Below, one piece after another: positions 9,601-19,170 of a DNA stretch of 64,000 bases. The notes beneath the pieces were generated by a model, which was not told where the DNA came from, searched no databases, and was given only the letters and a program-made list of their open reading frames with translations. The stretch's first letter is position 1; each line of letters starts with the position of its first letter. Position numbers and translations under genes: made by a program. Source of the DNA: Rosa chinensis (lineage: Eukaryota > Streptophyta > Magnoliopsida > Rosales > Rosaceae); contig NC_037091.1 of assembly GCF_002994745.2 (NCBI RefSeq), positions 8,208,001 through 8,272,000 on the forward strand, written 5' to 3'.

Positions 9601-11170
9601 TTTATATCTCTTTGTTAGTAAGTAAAAGGTCTTGATATTAGTCTAACTTTACTTTACTGGTCAATCAAATGTGTAGAAAATAGCAGAGTAAAGTCGATCT
9701 ACATAAGCTTCATTCTAATTGATAAGATATTACTGAATGTTAGTGCCGACATCTTCACTCAAATTGATCTTCATGCAAGCATTTAGACTCGTCTTGTTTC
9801 TGCACTATATATGTTTGGCACTAGCTTCTCTACTGCCTATAATATGAGGACGCCCGTATAATCCATTGCCACTTTGCCAACTTTTGAGCTAAACAAAAGC
9901 TGCAGAAGCTAATTAAACAAGCACACATTTTTCAACAATAAACTGAAAAGTACATGTATTGGTTGAAAAAAATGTACGAGTTACAGTGAACATAAGATAA
10001 GAAGATAAGCACCGAAATTATAGAAAAGGGGAGCTAATAGAAAGCAGTTTGATTTCCGGTCCAACGCAATCAATATATATATACTAGTAGAGTCCACCCA
10101 CTATGTGTGTGAAGAGAAGTTAAAGGTAGTGGGAAAACTTTTCGTACAACTACCACATTTTCTGTTTGTATTTTTTATTTTACAATTTACTTTATTATCC
10201 CTATTGATTAATTATATTTCATAGTTTTTTAATATATAAAGGTTAAATTGGTAAAAAAAAATTAGTTTTAGATAGCAAGCTCTCTTCTCTTAATAATAGT
10301 ATATGTATATCATAGTTTTCTTAATTAATGGTTTCGTCTAGTACCGTAGTTTCAACATGTTTGTAACTTATCATGATACTGGGGCATGTTGTTTATATCA
10401 CAAGTTGTTGTTATTGAGATGAACTTCATTTGAATGTTTTTATGTGGACACTCACATTTCACTCTTATCACTTGCTGCTTTGCAATGGATGCATTAGGAA
10501 ATATGCAGATATGCTATGGTTGTGTGCCTAATATTAATTGCATCTTGGGATACTATGGTCCAATTTGAAATAGCTTAGCTATGGTCCAATTTGGAATAGA
10601 TAGCTTAAATCACAAGTAGCTTTAACTTAGCTTATTAAAACTGCTTTTTATTAACTTCAGCAACTTAAATGTGTAACTTTTGAAATAAACAACTTTATTA
10701 AATTTCATCAAGTACCTTTTGCTACTTAACTTATTAGTTAAGCAGGTTTTTGCACTTTAAAAGATATGCCAAATTGGATCTATGCAGAGTTGGGAAGACC
10801 AATTTGCTGTTAGAGTTGGGTTTGGTTCTACTTGTTCTCCATCAAGTGCTTTTACAACGACATAATTACTACTCCCAATTGGTCTACCTGTTTTTGGCTA
10901 TAAAGAGTTACTCTTTTATTACTTTTATTTAATTTTCAATTGGGATTTGGACAAGAAATGGAAGATATTTTGTTGGTTCTTCTATTCTCTTTTCTTTTTC
11001 CCTTCTTGTCGGATTTTGTATTTTTATTTGTCAACTAATAAATTAAATAGAGGGAAGAGTAGTGGGCTTCCAAAGTCTGGCGGTCCTTCACCTTCGCATT
11101 TGAGGGTGAGACTTGATCCTTACATTGTCCACATCTGAGGAGCTAATATCGCACAATTTCTTACTTATTA

Positions 11171-11210
<40 letters not shown>

Positions 11211-12974
11211 CACAATCCACAAAAAAAGAAGGGTTTGTTACGACTAAACCTAATATCCTTATTTATTTTTTATACAACTAAAATATATGTGAATTTGAGC
11301 ATTGTACTAAACTACTTGAGCCTTTTGTTGATATTCTCAGTTGAGTTAGTTGGAGGTTCAAATTTCAAAATGAAGTACATTCTTGCAACCTTTTCATTCA
11401 CATTTTCCCAAAATAACTGCCGTGCTGATTGCATGTAGACTAAGAATAGTAGGATCTTCTGAAATCTTAATAGTGCTTTCCCGAAGATGATGTTGTAAAC
11501 CCCATGAATGTCGGGAATATTCTTACTGCCTTACTATGTGAGTATGTGGTATTATGTATTATAGATTGATAACTGCAGTTAGAGTGGTAATTTTCTGAAA
11601 ATTATGCGGTCACTAAAATGGGGATTGACATTTTTCACTTTAATTTATTATCTTTTATATATTTAAATATAATAAGACAGTGATTAGAATTGGAGAATGA
11701 GAGGTCATCGGTGTGGCTGCTTGTCCGGCGGAGCCCCCTCGTCGACAATGGGCTTCTTGCCTAACTTGTTAGCAAGTGTTGCCAGAAGGCCTTCGGGATT
11801 TTAGGTCTCTAATTTTATTAGATTTCGAGGGTGTAAGCGATAGTGCTTGGCTTTTCTTTTTCCTCAAGCGGCGGACCAGAAGGCAACAGGTGATTAGCAA
11901 CCGACATGGGGTAGGTGGCCAGAGACCAAATTGTGGTGGCGGTAAGCCATGGATCCAATAGTGACGATACCTTTTCTGAGGCGGTTGACTGGGGTATGGC
12001 TACAGCGAAGGAGTAAAGCTGTCGATCTTAATTTGGTTTAGTAATGACATCTTCTCTATGAGCATGATTTATACATGGAGACTTAAAAATCAGAATGGTC
12101 GATTTGACAGGATTTTATTAAGAAGTGAATCCCATGAGCGATCCTTAAAAAATAAAAAATAAAAAAATAATATAACAAATTTGGTGGCAAGTCTCACCAT
12201 AATGAAATTATGCTATGATTTGTCAAAATATATGCAAATCCATTACCGTGATTGAAATTATGATAAGAGTGAAATTGCATTCTTACAACAGAATGATCGA
12301 ATTTAAGAAAGTAATGACAGAGACAAAAACAGATTAATTTGGAGCCAAGATTAAGACATCCCGTTTACCCTATATAGCTATATATGTGGAAAAGAAAACG
12401 CCAACATTGACTTAGGGGAATTATTAGGTAGTCTCGGAGTACCACGTGGTACTGCCATGTTGTGGTCTCAACCAATAATATCACTCGGACGTGGTGAGGA
12501 CCATGCAGGAGGTGAAAAAAAGAAAAGAAAAATTAATTTAAGAGTCCAATTAGAAATCACTACGAGTCACATAGACCAATAATATCATCTCGGACCACCA
12601 CGTGTACTATAGTCTGGAACCATGTAATAATTTCTCATTGACTTATTTGCAATGTAAACGAATAACCTTACTGACCTTAGTTGGCATATTCAACTAAGTA
12701 GGGAAACTTATCTGAAGTCCATCTGACTTTGTATGTGCATTGTGAAATTGAAAGGTTCCTAGGAACAGAAAACATCTCCTCCATCGATTAACAATGAACC
12801 TTGCACCCCTCAACAAAGTCCAACTTAAACGCGCCAACACTTTCCCTTTTCATTTTTTATTTTTTTGTCTCTTACAATTAGGCATATGCTCCGATCCTCT
12901 CCAATATTTTGGGAAATTTTTGCAGCTTTTGCTTATCTTATATTTGCTTTCTATAATTGCACTATGCAGCGACT
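9601..12974. other. Intergenic, no confident gene
   Basis: AT-rich. Contains a TA microsatellite at about 11166-11207, a moderately GC-rich patch at 11700-12000 and an ABRE-like CCACGTG pair near 12440 and 12598. Open frames of 60-67 codons (10750-10932, 10947-11138, 11235-11438, 11776-11961, 12794-12976) show no domain. No transposon ends were resolved. Confidence 0.4.
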
Positions 12975-13428
12975 AAGGTTGTCAATTCCTACACGACTCG
13001 AAACCCGCATTAAATAAAGCGGGTTGAACCCGCACAATTAAAAAGCGGGTTGGCGGTGGGTCTACCTGCCATGACCCATTTAATAAATGGGTTGATCACG
13101 GCTCAACCCGCTAACACGAAATGAACCCGTATAACCCGATTGTGCTATGTTTCTTCTTGAAATTTTGGACGTTCAGAGTATTTGATCATAGGATTAGACA
13201 ATTTGAAATATTTCGCTTTTTAATTATTGGAGTTAATTATTTATGAATTACATATAATTATTTATATTTTTTGTCTTGTGGAGTTTTTAGTGAATTTAAT
13301 CAATATATGTATTTTTTTAGTTAAATAAGTCTCATTGTTAACACTTAAATGAGTCATTTTATCTAACAAGACACGACCTATTTATTAAATGGATTAAGCG
13401 AGTTGGAAACGGGTAACCCGTTTAATAA

Positions 13429-13620
13429 GGGAAAATGGTCCGTACGGTACCCCGCCTTTGGCTCCTTATAACTTTTGGTACCTGACCAAAAAAAAATATC
13501 AATACGGTACCTGAAGTTCTCTGCCCGACCGAAGATTGGTATATATGGCCGTTACCTCCGTTACGGAACTTGCCAGCTGGCAAATTTACAAGGGTACTCT
13601 CGTCCATTCACATATCAATT

Positions 13621-13662
<42 letters not shown>

Positions 13663-14620
13663 CATTATCCTTCGTCAGTTCGTCTGCTTCTTCCTCTCTG
13701 AGTCTCTCTCTCCCTCTCCCAGTAAATGAAACTCATAAATCAATCACAATTAAACAAAACCCATTTTCATTTTCATCTACACCCATAGAGCTAGCTTTAG
13801 TCGGTGGAGAGAGACCCAGAGCCTAGAAGAAAAACCGGCTCAACCTCAAGCAGCCACTCATGCTTAGCCGATCTATCACCGCCACGTCAGATGCCGGTGG
13901 AATCTCCGGTCGAGTCTCCGACCACGTCCTCACCGGTCGGGTTGAGAAATCATGAAGAAGGATCGGATTCAGAGGTGTCAGGTGTGCCTTCCAAGTGCTT
14001 GATTACTCAATTGGAAATAAAATTACCTGCTTCGATCGGCTCCTTGGGAATAGACATGGCTTCGGGGACCTGCTTCCGCATTATCAGTTTCATTCAATTT
14101 CGTTTTTTTCCAATTCAAAGCCCTAACCCCCAAATTCACTTTTGCTCTCTGCCATGGATCCTTGCTCGAAGCTTGAGGTTTTCACTAGTGATATACGACC
14201 CAACCTCTTGAACTCCACCAGTATTTTCATGCCTCAATTGATCCGGAGTGATGTACTCTTTGCCGGAGACGGTGTGGAGAAGCTCGAAGTCGAGGAATCA
14301 GTTGTATATAGTTTGAAAAAGAAGAACTGAATGATTGTTTTTTTTAAGAAGAATTAAGTGAATGTTAAAGAAGAAGATTTAGTGAAAATTGAAGTTTGTT
14401 TTCTTTTTGGAAGCATTGTTCTGAGTGAAGGAAGTGTCTGAATTTGGAGATGCCTGAATTTGGGTTTGTGTTATATGGTATTGAAGAATTGGATGTGGAA
14501 ACTAGTGAGGATGTAGAAGTGGGTTTATCAGGTTTGGGCATGAGATCTGGTTCGAGTAATACAGAGGAAATGAGATCCATGAGGTTTGGTTTATCAGGCT
14601 ATGCTTAAGGAGAGGATGTA

Positions 14621-14682
<62 letters not shown>

Positions 14683-14986
14683 GTGTTTCAGACACCATTT
14701 CTTCTTTTGCATTCACCGTTAGAAAAAAAAAAAAAAAAAAACTTTCTTTTGATTTTTTTTTTTTAATTATATGCAGAAGAATAATTAAGAAAAAAATAAA
14801 ATAAAGGGTAAATTGGTCATTTTAAGTTCAAAAGTGCCAGCTGGCAAGTTCCGTAACGGAGGTAACGGCCATATATACCAATCTTCGGTCGGGCAGAGAA
14901 CTTTAGGTACGTATTGATATTTTTTTTTTTCAGGTACCAAAAGTTATAAGGAGCCAAAGGCGGGGTACCGTACGGACTATTTTCCC
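13429..14986. mobile_element. MULE-like element with about 165-bp TIRs, nested in a hAT
   Basis: Long terminal inverted repeats run from 13429 to about 13595 and from about 14826 to 14986, opening GGGAAAAT[GA]GTCCGTACGG. The identical 9-base duplication GTTTAATAA lies at 13420-13428 and 14987-14995. Shared internal TIR motifs include GCCCGACCGAAGATTGG and TGCCAGCTGGCAA. The interior (13600-14820) has no recognisable transposase. It holds a CT run (13623-13658), a GA run (14625-14679) and gene-like sequence between, so it is a Pack-MULE candidate. TIRs resemble those at 60240-61682. Confidence 0.88.
13737..14330 (+). other. Gene-like interior of the MULE; possible captured fragment
   Basis: The two overlapping open frames 13804-14211 and 14142-14330 follow a pyrimidine-rich leader. 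The first has a Ser/Pro-rich N-terminus (SPVESPTTSSP). The second reads MLSAMDPCSKLEVF.... I recognise neither. Base composition is richer in GC than the surrounding DNA, compatible with an acquired exon or 5' UTR. No splice structure could be established. Confidence 0.3.
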
Positions 14987-15304
14987 GTTTAATAAATATG
15001 TTGGATTTTAATTTAAATTTTTGACACGATTATTAAATGGGTTGGGTTTGAGCTATCTTGTGACACGATAAATATCTTAACCCGACACGAACCCAACCTA
15101 ATAGGACCCATTGACAGCCCTAACAGCGACTGCTTGAAGGATTCCAGTTAAAAACATATACAATTTAATTGGGCTTTTTATGTTAATTTCGTGATTATCC
15201 TACCACCAATCACATGCTACTCTCCCATGCAGCCGACTGTATATGTACAAGCCGGTTCATGCTTTCACCTTTTTTTTGGTTGTTTTTAATAACTTAATCT
15301 AACA

Positions 15305-15541
15305 TTGGAAAAGCAAATATAAGCTAATTCATGATATTTAAAGTGAGTACACTGGATGCTTTACATAAGAACAGCATATATAGTACGTACTCAATCTCTC
15401 TAGTAGGCTAAACTAGTACGACATGGAATCAAGCAGAGTCTGCTATAACTCCGTAGAACAGTGAAACAAGAAAGTAGGGATATAGCAGCTCTTATTTTAC
15501 AAATATCTCATGAAAGTAGCAAACTAATGATGAACTGATGA
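15305..15541 (-). other. Conserved 3' flank of proline-rich gene 3
   Basis: Begins AAAAGCAAATATAAGCTAATTCA and matches gene 2 and gene 1 flanks through GAGTACACTGGATGC and GCAGCTCTTATTTT. Probably the 3' UTR. Confidence 0.65.
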
Positions 15542-17107
15542 TCAGTAGGGAGATGGAGGTTTGTGAGGGGAAGTTGGAGGCTTCTTTGCAACAGTACTTG
15601 GAGGCTTTAATTTCCGAGGTGGCTTGTGTGGTGGGTCTCTGGCATCCTTCTCTGCATTCTCTCCAAGGTGACGGTCGTGATGTGGTGGCTTCTCTCCCTT
15701 ACCCTTTGGTGGCTTGTGTTCCGGATATGGCTTGTGATCATCATTTTTGCCAAGTGGGGTTGGCGGCTTGTGTTTTGGGGGTGGCTTCTTTCCTTTAGGA
15801 GACTTACCATCTAATTCAGTGGAAGAAGACTCTAGCAAACGGCGTCCGGTGTTTTGTTCATGAGGTGGTTTGTGCTTTGGTGGTGGCTTCTCACCCTTGT
15901 GAGGTTCATTATCTGGATGTCCTGGTTTGTGCTCTGGTGGTGGCTTCTCTCCCTTATGAGGCTCATTGTGATGTTGTGGAGGCTTTTCTCCCTTGGAAGG
16001 TTTTCCATCGGTCTCTAAAAAACGGTGTTCATGAGGTGGCTTGTGCTTTTGTAGTGGCTTCTCTCCCTTATGTTCATTGTGCTCTTGTGGTGGCTTCTCT
16101 CCCTTGGAAGGTTTGCCATCCAACTCAAACAATTGGTGTTCATGTGGTGGCTTGTGCTTTGGTGGTGGTTTCTCTCCCTTATGAGCCTCATTGTGGTCTT
16201 GCGGTGGGTTCTCTCCCTTGGAAGGTTTACCATCCAACTCAAACAATTGGTGTTCATGTGGTGGCTTGTGTTTTGGTGGTGGTTTCTCTCCCTTATGAGC
16301 CTCATTGTGGTCTTGCGGTGGCTTCTCTCCCTTGGAAGGTTTTCCATCCAACTCCAACAACTGGTGTTCATGTGGTGGCTTATGCTTTGGTGGTGGCTTC
16401 TCTCCCTTGTGAGGTCCATTGTGCTTTTGTGGTGGCTTCTCTCCCTTGTGAGGTCCGTCATGCTCTCGGGGTGGCTTCTCTCCGTTGGGTTTTCCATCCA
16501 ACTCTAACAATTGGTGTTCATGAGGTGGCTTGCGTTTCGGTGGAGAATTTTTACCCTTTGGTGGCTTACCATCCAATTCTGAGGAGGATGACTCTAACAA
16601 ACGACGTCCAACGTTTTGTTCATGGGGAGGTTTGTGCTCATGATGCTTGTGAGGTTGCTCGCCTGGCTTTCCTTTGTGCTCCGGCGGTGGCTTTTCTCCC
16701 TTATGAGGCTCATTGTGCTCTCGTGGCGATTTCTCTCCCTTAGAAGGTTTTCCATCGATCTCCAACAAGCGGTGCTCATGAGGTGGCTTGTGCTCCGGTG
16801 GTGGCTTTTCTCCCTTACCCTTTGGAGGTTGATCACGTGGGGTTGATGGCTTGTGCTCGGGGAGTGGCTCTTGCTTGCTTAATGTGGTTGGAGGCATGTG
16901 TTTGGTTTGTTGTGGTGACTTCTGAAGGTGAGAGACTTCCACCATGGGAGGCTTGTGGATGGGTGGTTTGTGGTGGTCGGATGGATGAGTAGGAGGCTTA
17001 TGAAAGGGTGGTTTGTGGTGATCATCGCGGTGATCAGCAAGAGAGGGAGTGGTTGTGAAAACCAACACTCCAAGAAGAAACAGAAGCAAATATTTGGAAG
17101 CAGGCAT
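15542..17107 (-). CDS. Secreted Pro/His/Lys-rich repeat protein, copy 3, longest (521 aa)
   Basis: Longest paralogue. Signal peptide 1-24 ends Ser-Leu-Ala before Asp25. N-terminal HKPP region to about 110, then LLE-type motifs at 112 (HRLLE), 167-172 (GRRLLE), 198 and 248 (HQLLE), 287 and 325 (HQLFE), 362 (HRFLE) and 421-426 (GRRLLE): eight in all. The 287 and 325 units are almost identical, which points to recent duplication of a 114-base unit; the 198 to 248 spacing is longer because a GPHKGEKPP block is doubled. The C-terminal region is shared with copies 1 and 2 and ends HKPPSPY. No cysteines or introns. Only some repeat heads keep Arg (HR), others have Gln (HQ), so any Arg-dependent processing would act on a subset. 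Expected extracellular; role unknown. Confidence 0.88.
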   Translation of the reverse strand: MPASKYLLLFLLGVLVFTTTPSLADHRDDHHKPPFHKPPTHPSDHHKPPIHKPPMVEVSHLQKSPQQTKHMPPTTLSKQEPLPEHKPSTPRDQPPKGKGEKPPPEHKPPHEHRLLEIDGKPSKGEKSPREHNEPHKGEKPPPEHKGKPGEQPHKHHEHKPPHEQNVGRRLLESSSSELDGKPPKGKNSPPKRKPPHEHQLLELDGKPNGEKPPREHDGPHKGEKPPQKHNGPHKGEKPPPKHKPPHEHQLLELDGKPSKGEKPPQDHNEAHKGEKPPPKHKPPHEHQLFELDGKPSKGENPPQDHNEAHKGEKPPPKHKPPHEHQLFELDGKPSKGEKPPQEHNEHKGEKPLQKHKPPHEHRFLETDGKPSKGEKPPQHHNEPHKGEKPPPEHKPGHPDNEPHKGEKPPPKHKPPHEQNTGRRLLESSSTELDGKSPKGKKPPPKHKPPTPLGKNDDHKPYPEHKPPKGKGEKPPHHDRHLGENAEKDARDPPHKPPRKLKPPSTVAKKPPTSPHKPPSPY

Positions 17108-17152
17108 ATTGTGTATGTTTTGGGATGGTTTGGAAAACTAGGAGTGAGTGGC

Positions 17153-17161
17153 TTTTTATAG
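17153..17161 (-). promoter_or_regulatory. TATA box of gene 3
   Basis: The minus strand reads CTATAAAAA, 46 bases upstream of the ATG at 17107. Confidence 0.7.
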
Positions 17162-17530
17162 TGAAGAGGTAACCCTCACAAGTGGCGTCACGAGTGATGT
17201 CATTGTGTAATACCGTTACAATTTACAAATGGCAATGGGTCCTCATGTCGAGTTGAAAAGTTTGACAATTCCGGTGTTCATACAACGTAGGGAGCGTTCA
17301 CAACTCACATGCATAATCAGTGGCATATAAACACTCTCTAAAGAAGACTCATATTCCAATCTATAATAGAAGCACTCTCTTTTTTCTTATTAATTGACGC
17401 TGAGTAGCTTAGCTTTTATTAATTTTCCCACTAAAGGGACCAAAAACATTTATAAAACTGATTAATTAAGTTGAAGACGTACGTAAATGAAAGTGGTTTA
17501 TTAATTAAGTCGATCATGCATGTGGATCAG
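17162..17530 (-). promoter_or_regulatory. Conserved upstream region of gene 3
   Basis: Same ordered blocks as genes 1 and 2: CGTCACGAGTGATGTCATT (about 17187-17205), ACAATTTACAAATGGCAATG, GTTGAAAAGTTTGACAAT, TGTTCATACAACGT. Similarity to gene 1 continues to about 17520 (GGACCAAAAACAT, GACGTACGTAAAT, GTTTATTAATTAAG), about 400 bases from the ATG. Confidence 0.5.
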
Positions 17531-18879
17531 TGGATGTCTAGAATGAATTATGGTGGGCAAGTAAAATACCTGAGAGGAATTTCAGGAAGAGAGATTTCAT
17601 TATATAGTATCAAGGTTTGGCCAAAAAAACACACTCGTACGTCGGTACATATGGTGAGAGATCAGTGTGCGTGAAAGCATGTATATGATTCATACAACAA
17701 CTTCGGATCACTAAAATTTTGGTTTTTTTTCTTTTTTTCATTCTACTTTATTGTCAATTTATAACTAATAGATACCCAGTATCATTTGGTCTAGTAGCAT
17801 AGTCTTTTATTTATAAGTGAAAAATTGTGAGTTTGACTTATAATAAACTAGTTGTAGCATTTGAGAGTTAAACTAAGAACCTTCTCTAATATAAAAGAGA
17901 ATGATGGCACTAAACCAAATAATTCAAGTCTGCTCCTGAGATTTTTAGGTCTGAGGTGAAAAAATAAAATATGGCCTCACATGATGATGATATGAACTTT
18001 TTTTTTTCTTTTTTTTGTTGATAATATAAAAAAAATGGCATTATAAGCCTCTATAATTTTATTTTTTTTAACGGGTGGTGTAACTAAAAGACCCAAAAAA
18101 AAAAAAAAAAAAAAACAAGAAGAAGAAAATCTTCGTTGATAATTCTCTTTAAAATTTTTAACAATAACTTAATAGAATTATGCTGGTAAGCAGCGAAGAA
18201 ATGGAAGCTAAACACCATTTTGTTTTTTGTACGACCATATATAAAAGGTGTGACGATCAATGCAGACATGCCTCCTATAAAAAGAAGAAAAAGACAAAAA
18301 AAGACTTGACTAAAACTATTAGTGTTGAATCGGTAACCAAAAATGTGAACCGATCAGTGAAGTCTTGGCACTAAATAAAGGTCAAGTCCCGCCAATTCTT
18401 TGATTAACAGTGACTAAAACTAAAAATGTAAATGTGACTATGTGAGCATGGGTGCTTGGAGAACGAAGCTTGCACTGTTGGTCCAAATTCGAAGATGAAG
18501 TCCATTTCCCCACATAACTGCCTTACTGCATCGCGACCTGGGATTATTCTCACTGACTTCACTTTTTCTATTTATCTAATAGTTTTTTAGTTTCATCTCC
18601 ATTCTGATCCATTATATCTATTCTATGATCTGAGTGAGATTTAAACCTGTAATTTTTAAAATGTGTTTAGCTCTTAGACTACATGTAGTAATATTCATTA
18701 CAATTAAACATTATAATAAAAGTAAAACTTGAACTCAAGTGATATATGCAATATACATTTCAATTTATATATCTCTTACCTCCTGCCAACCTTGTCACTC
18801 ACATCCCATGCAGGCATGCAGCCCATGAGTATTTAGTTTCAACAGCAACAATCGATCTCAATTAGCTAGAAAACCCATT
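17531..18879. other. Intergenic, no gene seen
   Basis: AT-rich with several A and T homopolymers (near 18000 and 18095). Small open frames (18084-18269, 18180-18374) look like chance. Contains the SINE-like repeat copy B. Confidence 0.4.
17772..17925 (+). repeat. SINE-like dispersed repeat, copy B
   Basis: Related to 7258-7372 over about 110 bases (ATTTGGTCTAGTAGCATAG, TATAAGTGA, TTGTGAGTTTGACT). This copy also has short inverted ends, TCATTTGGTCTAGTAGC against GGCACTAAACCAAATAAT, so a MITE reading is possible too. Confidence 0.4.
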
Positions 18880-19170
18880 CATGATAAACTATAGCAAACA
18901 TGATTAGTACGTACAGTGGATGAGGTACATGAGAAGAGCAATAGAGCATATTACTCTATCTCTTACATTCTAATGAACTACTACGTACGTACACAAGCAC
19001 TATATATTCCAAACACAACAAGAAATCAAGCAGAAGAGCGTAGTACGAGCTAATGCTTTTAACTGAAGCGTACAACAGCGACATGATCGAGAAGGTAAGG
19101 ATATCAACTCTTATTTCTACAGATATATGGTAACCATAGCAAGCTAGCTAGGGCGTGGCGCACTGATCGA
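18880..19170 (-). other. 3' flank of proline-rich gene 4, partly conserved
   Basis: Shares scattered motifs with the other 3' flanks (TTCATGATAAACTAT, CAGTGGATG, CTCTTATTT near 19109), but is more diverged. This agrees with gene 4 being the most distant of the four minus-strand copies. Confidence 0.45.

Larger units (their letters stand above)
12975..15123. mobile_element. hAT-like element with 8-bp TSD, host of a nested MULE
   Basis: An identical 8-base duplication, CAGCGACT, lies at 12967-12974 and 15124-15131. The ends are related inverted repeats, AAGGTTGTCAAT and TTAGGGCTGTCAAT (reverse complement of the right end), of the TAGGGCTGTCAA type seen in plant hAT elements. Subterminal sequence is rich in AACCCG/CGGGTT motifs. 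With the nested element removed it is about 580 bases, too small to encode a transposase. Confidence 0.8.

Noticed and set aside
10947..11138. Small frame ending LPKSGGPSPSHLRV, faintly like SGP-type signalling peptides
   Set aside because: The conserved C-terminal motif of PIP, CEP or CLE peptides is not matched, and the N-terminus is a hydrophobic/aromatic run without a clear cleavage site.
15865..16743. Long plus-strand open frame (292 codons) opposite proline-rich gene 3, with similar ones opposite genes 1, 2 and 4
   Set aside because: It is the antisense reading of a codon-biased repeat; the encoded Val/Ala/Cys/Leu-rich repeats have no start context, signal or motif. The minus-strand reading has a signal peptide and TATA box.
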